Shown piece by piece: positions 11,185 through 20,799 of a stretch of DNA of 64,000 nt (positions are counted from its first letter, which is position 1; every line of letters starts with the position of its first letter). Under the pieces are notes generated by a model. It did no database searches. It was not told where the DNA came from and saw nothing but the letters and a program-made list of their open reading frames with translations. The stretch comes from Eutreptiella sp. 'Long Island Sound 2002'. Lineage: Eukaryota; Euglenozoa; Euglenophyceae; Eutreptiales; Eutreptiaceae. The position numbers were made by a program, and so were the translations under genes. Where the stretch lies: the NCBI GenBank assembly GCA_964036045.1, contig OZ038382.1, forward strand, positions 115,726,429 to 115,790,428, given 5' to 3'.

Positions 11185-12596
11185 CTAGTTGTGCTGCCTC
11201 CTGAAACTCTGCGCCACCTCCTCCAGCACTTCCTTTTTGTTGCCCGTGACCCTGCCACCCTGCAGTCTCACCGCCCGGATTTCCTGTGGTTTTCCAGCCT
11301 CAGCGAGCTCTCTGATGTACCGTAGCGACTTGTACGACACGGCTCTTTCCATGTACCGCTCATGCTCCGCCACCACTTTCTGATTATCCTCCCTTGTTCC
11401 TCCTCCACAGCCCTCCTCGCTGTTCGCACCCTCTTCTTTGCCTGTGTCACCTCCGTTTGCCACTCTGCTCCCTTTTCCCGCGCCCTTGCCTGGACCTCTT
11501 CATGCTGCCGTTTCCTCAGTGTGGCCACCAGCCTTTGCAGCTAGGGCTGTGCCTGCGATTCCCCCCCTTGCTTGCTAAAACCGCATATCCTCGCTGCCCT
11601 CCTCATGGCCTGATGCACGTGGCTCCCCTGCCTCATTTTGGCGTGTACCGGCTGCCCCCACTGTTGCCACCTCTCGTCCCCCTCCTCCGGCCACTTCACC
11701 ATTGGCGGCAGGCTGACGCCTTCCTCGTCCGACCCCTGCTCATCCTCCTCGTCGTCCCCGGGCTCCCCCACCTTCACGTCCACTGTCACCATCATGGGGC
11801 AATGCCCCTTCCTGTCCTGCATTTCCTCCTGCCCCACCATGTATCCCGCCGTCACCCCCTTGACCCAGCCGGGGTCTGCGTACACCGCTTCTATCTGCGA
11901 CGGCGCGCTGCCTTCTGGTGCCGGGTAGTGTGAGCGGCCTGGCGCTCCACTGTACGACACATCCTGCAGGCTCATTTCCTGCACAAACTTCCGCACCTTG
12001 CGGTTCACCTCTGTCTCCGCGCCCCTCCTCCTGGGATCGTAGTTGAAGTCTCCAACCACGATGACTGGCCCCCTCTCCAGCGCCCTGATGTACGCCATCC
12101 TCAGCTGCGCCACATACTCCTTGACCCTCCTCCCATGTCGGACATGGCAGTTGATGATGACTACCTGTCCATGTTCCGTCGCTACATCATACACTGCCCC
12201 TCTTCCCCTCGTGCCCACCTTCTTGTCCTGCACGACGCTGAGCCCTCTGCGCACCAACAGCGGTACCCCCTGCGGACACTCCCGCTGGTATTCTTTCCCC
12301 CCCTTGTCGTACATCTGCGCGCACACTACGTTGTCCTTCCCCTTCAACCGTATCTCCTGGTACGCCACTACGTCGGGGTCCGCCTTATGCAGCTTCATCT
12401 GCTGCCACGCTGCCTTGTCTGCCTGATACAGTGCCGCGGGGTCATTATGGGTGTACAGCTTCATGCGTTGCCACCTACCCTCCCCATCCATTCGCAGCTC
12501 CCCGTTGTCTGCCGGGCCTATTCCTTCCCCTTTGCTCCTTCCCCCCTGCTTTCGTCTGGCGTCTTTCTTCGTCTTCCCGGCCGCCCTCCGCTTCAT
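11185..12596 (-). pseudogene. LINE-A APE-type endonuclease and coiled linker
   Basis: The open frame 12596-11541 encodes an exonuclease-endonuclease-phosphatase fold: DPDVVAYQEIRLKGK (catalytic Glu, ~12350), VIINCHVRHG, VIVVGDFNYDPRRRG (GDFN motif, ~12050), SQIEAVYADPGW and KGHCPMMVTV (C-terminal His, ~11810; usual form SDH). It ends at TAG 11541, and the same frame continues as a basic, helical linker to 11268. The frame then shifts to 11463-11185 (RQHN, then TAG) and leads into the RT. The ATG at 12596 lies in the same frame as the upstream ORF, two codons after its TGA. It nicks target DNA for target-primed reverse transcription. Confidence 0.88.
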
Positions 12597-12602
12597 TAAT
12601 TG

Positions 12603-15562
12603 TCAGTGTCGCTTCTTGTTCTTCCTCCCCGTCGACACCTCTTCTCCTTCCAATTCTCGCGCCTCCTGCTCAGGAACCAGTTGCCCGTGTATTTCGGTCT
12701 CTCTACCTTGCAGGCATACCTGCAATCTTTCCACCGGGTACGGCAGTCTTTCCTCATACCCCTCCCCCTGATCCTCCAACTGCACGATGGCTACCCTCGT
12801 CACATGTCCCGTGCGATCTTGTTGTTCGATCATCTCCTCCACTGTTCCCACATACCTCCTCCACTTCCCACTCACCTTGTGCGGACCATACACTGTCATC
12901 CCTTCCCGCACCGCCCCCTGCTCTTAACGGCCCCGCTGCTCCTCCCCGTACCTGACTCCCCTCTTCCGTTTCCTTCTTGGCGTCCCTTCCCCTTCCCCCT
13001 CCTGCTGCCGCTCTGCTTGCGGATCCTGCTCGTCCGCCCCTCTCCTCCGCTTGCCGTCTTCCCTCCCACTACCCTCTCTTGTCCCCTCCCCACTGCTCCC
13101 CTCTTCCACCCTGTCTTCAGCAGCACTCTCCTGCCCTCCTCCCTCCGCTTCTCCCTCTTCCACCCCTTCTTCTCCCTCCTCTCTTTCTTCCCGCCCGCTT
13201 GCTGCCTGCCCCGGCTACCGGCCTTCCACTCCCCGCGCTTGGTCCTGCTCCCTTTCGTCTCGCTCCTCCCCACTATCCCCTTCCCGCACTATGAACCTCC
13301 TTTGTCCCCCTCTCCCCCTCCGCATCCCCCTCCACCTACTTGGCCTCTCCTCCCCCTGGTCGTCTTCCACCTCCAGGCCTTGCTTCACGGCCCCCTCCGT
13401 GAGCCTTCTCGCTCTCTCCAATACCTCCTTCCTGTGCCCTTCCTCTGTGCCGGGTGCCACTATCCACCTGAGCTGCTCCCCTCCCCTGCTTCTGGCCACC
13501 CACTCCAATGCCAACCAGATCTGTTCCCTGATGTCTTCCGCTTCTTCTGCCTCTGCACACCTATCCTTTTGCGACTCCAACGCCTGTAGGACAGCTCGCC
13601 TACCTCCTCCGTTCCTTCAACCCGCACCTCTTCCACCTCCCCGACCTACCGCATGAGTAGGTGCTCCACCCTTTTCAACAGCGCCGCCGTATACACCACC
13701 GCTTGGCGCCCATCCCCCCTGTGTTCCACGACCCACCACGTGTGTCTGTCCTGCACCAGGTCTGTGACCCCTTGGTCTGCAGCCCCTATGGCACTCGCCT
13801 GTGGGGACACTACTTGTATTGTGTGCCCTTTCGTTCTCCCCCCCGCCGCCCCGTCAAAGTCTACCATGGCCATAACCTTGCGCATCCGGTGCATTTCTGT
13901 GTCTGGGTCCCACTCTCCGGCCATGCCTCTGCTGCGACGCACTGTCTCCCCAACGTACAGCGCCATGCCCAAGACCTGCCTCGTGGGCCCCCACACCTTC
14001 ACTGTTCTGCTCGTGCTGTCCACACACGCCGCTACCTGCGCATCCCGCTGCATCTGCCTCCACAGCACCGCCTGTTTTTGGCCCCACCTTCCTTGCTCTG
14101 AGGATCTGCGCCTTTGCTTGCCTCCCGCCCGCCTCCTCCTCCTCCCCCACTGTTCTGCTCCGACCATCCGCATATCCCACCCACATGTGCTTGACCTGTT
14201 GGAAGTACACCAGCAGCGCCCGTTCATCTTCCCCCATCTGCAGCCACATGGGCCCTTCTCTGCTTGGCTGCCGTACTCTGATCCCATGGTATCCTCCCTT
14301 GGGCTCCTGCGGTCCGTCCAGCCTGCACATGCACCTGGCCAGCGTGCACTCCGGCCTGCACTTGTCCTCCATCGCCTCCGCTCTGGCCTTCAGGTGGTAC
14401 CTAGCCTTGCTCAACGCCTGCTGTACCTCTTTACCCCTACATCCTTTGATGCGGTCTTCCAGCCCTGGCTGCGCCTCTCCATTTTCTATCAAGACATTCT
14501 GCCATGCCGTCGCCTTCCCCCACAGCCGCTGTGCCCACTTCTGCAGCATGCTGTGTCTGTCCCTGCCGTCCCCCAGCATGTCCAACCCCTCCGCCGCTGC
14601 CTCCTTCTGGCGCTTCTCCTTTTCTTTCTCTGCTCTGTCCAGCTCCGCAGCGTCCGTCGCATCCGCATTTCCCCTCCCCACCTGGTCCTCGGGATGCAGC
14701 GGCTCCCTCCACGCGGGTTCCGCCATCCACTGGATTACCGGCTGTCCCTTCCAGTGTCCCATGGTGCACACCTGTACCGCCTGTCCCTCCCGGCCAGGTC
14801 CAATTCGGACCTCCATACCCGCCGCCGCTGCTGTGGTGACCCCCACGTTTGGGACTAGCACATCGTACTGGTACCTTGCCCCCTGCCCGTGGCGTACCTC
14901 AACTTCCACCACCCCCCTGCTTCCCACCCTGTCATCCGGGAGGATGATGTGGACTGCCTGTCCCCTGCACTGTGCCGCCGCTGGCCCCTTCGTCGCACGG
15001 GAATTATCGCCTTTGTGTCCTCCCGCGTCATCCATTCTCCCCTGCGGCACCTCGCACGCCGAATGCCCTCCACTGCCCACTTCTCGTGCTCCACTCCTCC
15101 CGTCTCCAGCACCCATTCTTCTGCAACCCTTGCAAGGGCCGATATCTGAGCACCTTGCCTCCCACACTCCGGAAGTGGCGCTATACTCTCCATGCCGTCT
15201 TCCCCCGGGAACGTGTATTGCCACGTGTCCCCCGTGTGCGGGTGCACATGGTACGTGCGCTTGGCCAAGCACGCCGTCCCTTCGTCCAGCACCACTTTGA
15301 TGGCCTCCGCCGCCTTCAGTGTCATCTCCTCTCTGAACGTATACACCAACTCCTGCCCCCTGTGTCCCTGTGTCGTGGGTGCCGGAGTGAATGCCGCCCT
15401 GGTGAACTGTGCGCGTACGCCACTCGCATCATGTCTCCCTCCTGGCAGCTCCCCTCCCCACTCATCCCTGACCGGGACCTCCTCTCCCTGGGCTGCTCGC
15501 CACGTCATATGCCAACCCCACCACTGGTGTCCCCCCGCCGTCACCCTGTACCTTCTCCTTCA
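12603..15562 (-). pseudogene. LINE-A ORF1-like region, C-terminal part
   Basis: A long coding-like stretch broken by several frameshifts (near 15.0, 14.1, 13.6 and 12.9 kb). Readable pieces are 15544-~15030 (GQELVYTFREEMTLKAAEA, HPHTGDTWQYTFPG), ~15000-14110 (GQAVHIILPDDRVG, a Cys-containing KCRPECTLARCMCRLDGP, MWVGYADGRS), 14100-13646 (VKVWGPTRQVLGMALYVGE, RHTWWVVEHRGDGR), 13580-13215 (acidic/basic helices) and 12911-12603 (MTVYGPHKVSGKWRRYVGTV, ending KNKKRH and TGA). An Arg/Glu-rich low-complexity segment lies at 13.27-12.92 kb. I do not recognise a family. As ORF1 of a LINE it may bind RNA, but this is inference. Confidence 0.55.
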
Positions 15563-16480
15563 TCCCGGCGGCAGCCACACCGCTCTGTCCGGTCGCATCT
15601 GGACCACTCTCTCCGCCCCCAACCCGGTCCCCACATCCTCCCTGTGCTGCAGCTGAAACTCCGCCTCTCCCCCCCCTGTGACCCACACGTCGAACCCTCC
15701 TGCCTGCCTCCTGTGCCACTCACCTTTCCCTGTACCCTCTCGCACTTCCATACACTCCATCTCCTGTACTTGCACTCCTAGCACACCTTCCCATTGTGCC
15801 CGTAGTTTCCTGTCTCGCGCTGTACCCCCCCACTCCCCTCCTCTCCCTCCCGGGACCCTCTTGTCCCTGGTATCTCCACCTCTCACCCCCCTCCTGGATC
15901 GGTATTTGATGTACATCCTGCCACATTTGCCCCTCCGTCCGCTCTCTTTCCCCCCCCCCCCCTGCTCTGGACCTTCTTCTGTCAACTCCTCCTCCATTGT
16001 CACTTCCGCGTCGCCTTTCCACTCTGTCCCGTCTTCTTCGTCCGCCTCCGCCAGTGCATCTGCTTCCTCTTCCCCCGGGGGCCACAGCAGCTCGTAGTGT
16101 CCCCCTCCTCGTCTGCTCCACAGTAGCGCCGTCGCCGTTCGCTTTCCTTCACCCACCACTGCCATCTTCCGATATACCCCCCGAGGTCCCCACTCCTGTT
16201 ACATTGCCACTCTGCATCCCTTGCTCTGCCCCCACCTCTCAACTCCACATGCTCCTCCCCATATTCCTGCCCTGCGCACCTTGTCCAGGTACTGATCCCA
16301 CGTCCGCGCTCCCGCATCCCTCATGACTCTCCGCGCCCAGCCCGACTCTGGGGGCCTCGCCTTTTCCCTTTCCGTGAGCGCTCTGCGCACCTCTTCTGCC
16401 GCTGCTTGCCTCCCTGATCCCTCCACCGCGCTGAGTGCCCAATATAGGCACTTGCCATCCCCTGGTATGACCTTTAGTCT
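15563..16480 (-). pseudogene. LINE-A OTU domain c (catalytic residues kept) and linker
   Basis: The third of three tandem OTU-like cysteine-protease domains. PGDGKCLYWALSAVEG (~16470) has the DG.C motif with the nucleophile Cys. YLDKVRRAGIWGGACGVERW is the helix after it, and ALLWSRRGGGHYELLW (~16110) carries the catalytic His. An in-frame TAA at 16199 (CAG or CAA type change) interrupts it, but the reading frame is unchanged on both sides. After it come acidic and Gly/Arg-rich linkers to a TGA at 15560. OTU proteases cleave ubiquitin-like or polyprotein substrates; in LINEs the role is not known. Confidence 0.75.
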
Positions 16481-16589
16481 CGCCCTTTCCGGCATTTCTT
16501 GCAGCCTTTCCTGTCCCTCTTGTGCACTGTCCAGCACCCTTTGCACCGCCGCCGCCACTTCCGCCGCTTCACTCCTTCGACCTCTGACA

Positions 16590-16975
16590 CCCCACAGAAC
16601 CGCATAGGTTCTTCGCTTGGTCCACAGGATACCCGCATCCAGCGGGGTTCCTTCCCCATACTCCACCAACTTTCTGTACCCGTTTCCGCTTTTTGTCTCC
16701 CTGTAAACCGCCACCTTGTACCCCCCCTCAGCTGCCCATGCTTCCACCTCCAGTGGCCCCCCCATCCTCCTCCCCTGCCTAGTCCGCTGTATGTACTTCT
16801 GCCACGATACTTCCTCCTTTGGCAGGCACTCCTCCATTTCTCCCATATTGTGTCTACTCTCCACCCTGGTAGCCACTCCTTGCCTTATCCGCTGTACCCC
16901 TTCCTCACTGTTCGGCCTTCCCTCCGGCACACACAACACCTCCCACAACGTGTTGACATCCCTCCCAGTACATGT
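16590..16975 (-). pseudogene. LINE-A OTU-like domain b (catalytic residues lost)
   Basis: Second tandem OTU copy. It has TGRDVNTLWEVLCVPEG at the position of GDGKCLYWALSAVEG, so Cys is replaced by Thr. It then has WQKYIQRTRQGRRMGGPLEV and YRKLVEYGEG. It ends AGILWTKRRTYAVLW, where the catalytic His of copy c (GGHYELLW) is replaced by Thr. It is in the same frame as copy c and directly upstream of it. The fold is probably kept but no protease activity is expected. Confidence 0.7.
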
Positions 16976-17039
16976 GCTCTACAAGCACCCCTTCCTCTGC
17001 CCTCTCTCTCGCCCCCTCCACTGCCCTCTCCCGCCTCTT

Positions 17040-17810
17040 TCATGCCCATGCCGCCCTGCGTTGCTGTTCCTCTTCGTTCCCCGCTGTACTTCCCACACTC
17101 CCTGCTCCACACGTCGACGGCCGACTCTCGCCCGACGCCACACTGTGTCCTCGTTCGCCTCCCTCGCCAACCCTAATCTGTGCCCCCCTGCCCGAGCCTG
17201 CTCTTCCCGCCTCTCCTGTTGTACTGCCTTCCCCCATGTCGTCGTGCTCCCACACCACCTCATACACTCTTGTCTTCCCCCACAGGATTCCTACCTGCAC
17301 CCCATTCTCCTCCCCATAGTCCTGTACCTTCCTGTAGCCCTCTGGATCCTTCATCTCCCGGTACACTTTCACTCTGTATCCGTTCTTCACCGCCCATGCC
17401 TCAACCTCCGGCGGGCCTCCCATCCTTCTCCCTTGTACCAGCTTCCGTAGGTACTCCGTCCATCCCGTTTGCCCCTGCGGCAGGGGCTCCTGCATCTCCT
17501 CTGCCTGCAACCTCTCCTTGACTGCAGTGACTACCCTTGCTCGCATTTCTTTCGTCTCCGCACTTGTGCCTTGGCAACCTTCGATAACACTCATCGCTCT
17601 CCACAAGGAGTCCACTCTGTCACCCTCCATACCCTGTGTCACCACTCCCGCATGGATTCGGTCTTGTTCTCCTTCGAACGCCCTTTCACTCCCGGTCCAT
17701 GCGCATGCTGTTCTCCTCTTTTGTGTCTCACTCCTCGCGCTCTCCATTGACTCCCTGCTCCTTTTGCTGGCCTCCTCTTCGGTCCCGTACATTTTGTGTC
17801 TCCTGTGCAC
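17040..17810 (-). pseudogene. LINE-A OTU-like domain a (catalytic residues lost)
   Basis: First tandem OTU copy, in another frame from b and c because of a frameshift near 17.0 kb. After a basic leader (KMYGTEEEASKRSRESMESA) it reads MEGDRVDSLWRAMSVIEG (Cys replaced by Ser), WTEYLRKLVQGRRMGGPPEV, NGYRVKVYREMKDPEGYRKV and VGILWGKTRVYEVVW (His replaced by Val). The match with copies b and c over ~130 residues shows internal triplication. A Gly/Ser/Arg-rich tail follows. The true start is uncertain; translation may begin further upstream. Confidence 0.68.
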
Positions 17811-18015
17811 ACAGTGTATGCCTCTCCTCCACTGCCCCTCTTGGCTCCCTTCGTCGTCCCTTCCACCCTCCCCTCTTGCACACCTCGCTTCAGGCGTAAA
17901 AACATCCCCGGTGTCCGGGGGTGTTTGTGTTCTTCAATGGCCCGTCTAGGACCTATTGCAAAGGTTCTACCGCCCCAACCCAGATACGATGCTGCCCTTC
18001 AAGTGTGCCCATCGA

Positions 18016-18096
18016 GCGCCGCTAGTGGGAATCGAACCCACAACTACGGCTCGCGTAACTGGGCGTCTACCCGCTCGGGTACTCCTCAGCTGACTC
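18016..18096 (-). tRNA. tRNA-like segment (degenerate tRNA or SINE head)
   Basis: On the minus strand a perfect T-arm (GTGGG, loop TTCGATT, CCCAC) is read at 18041-18025, containing the B-box GGTTCGATTCC. A D-arm-like hairpin (TACC, CGAGCG, GGTA) lies at 18081-18068, resembling an A-box. A short CGC/GCG stem could be the anticodon arm. The 3' acceptor TAGCGGC has no good 5' partner, so it is unlikely to be a working tRNA. It sits just upstream of the LINE-A ORF. Confidence 0.45.
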
Positions 18097-18419
18097 CTTT
18101 CCCCACTGTTTCGCCTTTCTTCCTTTCGCCCGCTCTTTGTTCTGTCCCCTGAGTCTCCCCCTCCATCCCTTCCCTCTGCCGTAATCCCGTCCCGGCCTCT
18201 GCGGTCGCCTTTATCTCCTGCCACCGCCGCCTCCCCCCCTTGATGCTGCCCCGCACACTCCATACCTTCTCCTGGCGTTCCTGCCTCATGCTTCCGTCCT
18301 GGATTTTCCACACTGGGTGTGTCGCTTCCCGGATGTTCCCGCCCAGGCTCCTTGCATGCGTCCTATCCCCCCCCCTCATACTTGCTTGTTCTTGTGCATG
18401 CTCTCCTTGACTGCCCTCC

Positions 18420-20033
18420 TGCTTCTTCTTGCCGCCGCCGTCTCGTCCTCGTGGCGCCCTTGGTGTTCGCGTTCAAGTCCCCGCCTGTGTTAGTCCACTC
18501 TTTCGGCCTCTCCTTCTCCTCTTTCCCCCTGGCTCTTGTCCACCGTGTCCTCCCCACATCTCCTTGCTCTTGCCTCTCCTTGCTGCCATCGTGTCCCCTC
18601 CGTATGCAGCCCCGGACGTTCCAATCCGCTGTTCCATGGTCTGATCCAGATTCCATGTGCTCATCTGCCTCTCATTCTTCTCCTTCTCCTCTCTCTTCCC
18701 GCCTCTTGCTCTTCTTGTCCTCGTTCTCCTCCATCCCCGGTTCTCGTACTTGCCCTCCTTGCTGTTTCTCGCCGTCGCCGCTTCTTCTTCCTCCTGGAGC
18801 CCCGGACGCTCCAATCCAGGGCCGCTTCGCCCCCGGATGTTCTCGTCCGGGTGCGCTGCTTCCCTGGTTGTTCCTGTCCGGGTTCCACGTGTTTGGCCGC
18901 TCTTCCATCTGCACCTTCCCCTCCCGCTTCCTGACTCTCTTTCGTTGTGTCCTTCCTCATCTGGTCCTTGCCCTTAATCATGTGCTCCTCGCCGCTGTTC
19001 TCCGCTACCGTATCCCCCTCCTTTCGCAGCCCCGGACGTTCCAATCCTGGGCCGCTGCTTCCCTGGACGTTCCAGTCCCGGGCCTCTGCCCCCCGGATGT
19101 TCCAGTCCGGGTGCTTTGCTTCCCCGGATGTTCCAGTCCGGGATCCACGTGCTTGCTTCTCCTACTCCTCCCTCTTCCCTTCTCGTGCTCTTCACGTCCT
19201 TTCTCTCCACCGACCGTGACTCTTGTGCACGCACTCCTTACCTCTTGTCGTTTCTTGCCGCCGCCGCCTCTTCTTCCTACTGGAGCCCTGGACGCTCCAA
19301 TCCATGGCTGCCTCGCCCGCGGATGTACCTGCCCGGGTGCGCTGGTTCCCTGGTTGTCCACGTCTTGGTTCCACGTGGTTGGCCGCTTTTCCTTTTCCTC
19401 CTTCTCCTCCCACTTCCCTTCTCCCATCCGTCATGTCCTTCCCCATCTGGTTCATGCTGGTCCATGCTGTTGACGTGCTCCTCGTCGCTTCTCTCCGCCG
19501 CCATTTCCTCCTCATTCTGAGGCCCCGGACGTTCCAATCCCGGGCCGTTGCCTCCTCGGATGTTCCAGTCCAGGGCTTCCGCCCCCCGGAGGTTCCAGTC
19601 CGGGCGCATTGCTTCCCCGGATGTTCCAGTCCGGGTTCCGTGTGCCTGCCTCACCTTCTCCTCCCCCTTCCTGTCTCTCGTTTTTCTCGTCCTCTCTCTC
19701 CACCTCTCCTGACTCCTGTTCATACACTCCTTATCGGTTCTTGCCGCCGCCGCTGCGTGTTCCTCACGGAGCCTCGGTCGCTCCCGTTTGATGATCTCCA
19801 GTGCCGCCTCGCTCCTGGTTGATCCTGACCGGGTGCATTGCTTCCCTGGTTGTTCCCCTCCGGACTCCTTGTGTTTAGCTGCTTCTCCTTCTTCTCTTTC
19901 TCCACCCGCTTCGCGTCTTCTCTCCTTCTTGTCCTTCCCCATCTGTTCCTTGCTCTTGTTCTTGTTCTCCTCTCCGTTTCTCTCCGCCTCCGTCTCCTTC
20001 TTCTTTTTCTGTTGCCCCGGACGTTCCAGTCCC
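18420..20033. repeat. ~245-bp tandem repeat with alternating A/B units and internal hairpins
   Basis: Blocks of two types alternate. Type A (TCTTGCCGCCGCCGC...GGAGCC) starts near 18424, 18761, 19237 and 19727. Type B (CTCCTCG.CGCT.TCTCCGCC) starts near 18580, 18983, 19479 and 19967. Same-type units are ~480-495 bp apart from 18761 on. Each block is followed by two to four short palindromes of form CCGGA-y-GyTCCAr-TCCGG. Long open frames here on both strands are composition effects. The block lies upstream of the LINE-A ORFs and could be its promoter region. Confidence 0.7.
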
Positions 20034-20079
20034 GGGCCGCTTCGTCCCCGGACGCTCCAGTCCGGGTGCGTTGCGTCCC

Positions 20080-20575
20080 CCGATGTTCCAGTCCGTGGCA
20101 CCGGGTGCACCCCAGGACGATCCAGTCCGGGGGTTTGGGCCGTGCTCCAGTCCACCCCGGATGCTCCAATCCGGGACGTTCTTTTATCGTATTGTCTCCG
20201 TTGCCTCGGATGCTCGAGTCCGTGGCACCGGGTTCACCCCCGGACGATCCAGTCCGGGGGCTTGGGTCCTGCTCCACTCCGCCCCGGATGCTCCAATCCG
20301 GGGCGTCTTTTTGTGGTATACTCTCCGTTGCCTCGGATGCTCCAGTCCGTTGCACCGGGTACACCCCGGGACGATCCAGTCCGGGGGCTAGTGCTGTGCT
20401 CCGTTCCGCCCCGGATGCTCCAATCCGGGGCGTCCTTTTATCGTATTCTCTCCGTTGCCTGGGATGCTCCGATCCGTGGCACCGGGTTCCAACCCGGACG
20501 ATGCAGTCTGGGGGCTTGGCCTCAGCTCCAATCCGCCCTGGATGCTCTGGTCCGGGGCGTCATAGTATCTTACTC
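20080..20575. repeat. ~120-bp tandem repeat, four copies, rich in hairpins
   Basis: Four copies begin at GTCCGTGGCACCGGGT or close variants near 20092, 20218, 20345 and 20473. Each holds three palindromic modules (for example CCCCGGATGCTCCAATCCGGGG) and a short AT-richer spacer (TTTTATCGTATTCTCTCCGTTGCC). Confidence 0.75.
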
Positions 20576-20799
20576 TCTTAGCTGTCTTTGGCGTTTGCGT
20601 GTGTGGTGCATTGGGTGTTTTCTTTTCGCGCGCCCATTCTCGTTGCTCCTCCCCTGCTCCCCCCGCTCACCTTTGCTTTCCCTCCCGCCCTTCTCTCTCC
20701 CTCTCCGCCCCTGTCACCCTCGGTCCCGCTTCTCTCTTCCCCTGGTCCCTTTCCCTCCCTTTGTGGTGGTTTTGCTGGGGCACGCAATAAAGCTCCTAG
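20576..20799 (-). other. GC-rich 5' end of LINE-A region
   Basis: Pyrimidine-rich on the + strand, with no gene recognised. It is interrupted at 20799 by insertion of Ty3-B; the 5' border of LINE-A itself is not defined. Confidence 0.4.
20796..20799. repeat. Target site duplication CTAG, left of Ty3-B
   Basis: CTAG immediately before the 5' LTR; the same four bases follow the 3' LTR at 37780-37783. Confidence 0.8.

Larger units (their letters stand above)
9784..20799 (-). mobile_element. Non-LTR retrotransposon LINE-A (degenerate)
   Basis: GC-rich element on the minus strand. In transcription order: hairpin-rich repeats (20.6-18.4 kb), a tRNA-like segment (18.1 kb), a long ORF1-like region beginning with three OTU-like domains (17.8-16.1 kb) and continuing to 12.6 kb, then an APE-type endonuclease and an RT with YVDD. 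The 3' end is cut at ~9784 by the Ty3-A LTR, so any RNase H or second endonuclease would lie left of the window. APE endonuclease, RT and a cysteine protease together recall Dualen/RandI-type elements of green algae, but the family is not proven. Frameshifts and stops are frequent. Confidence 0.8.

Noticed and set aside
20080-20575. CRISPR-like array
   Set aside because: The repeats are contiguous ~120-bp tandem units with diverged spacers that are themselves repeated, and the setting is a eukaryotic LINE. There are no cas genes.
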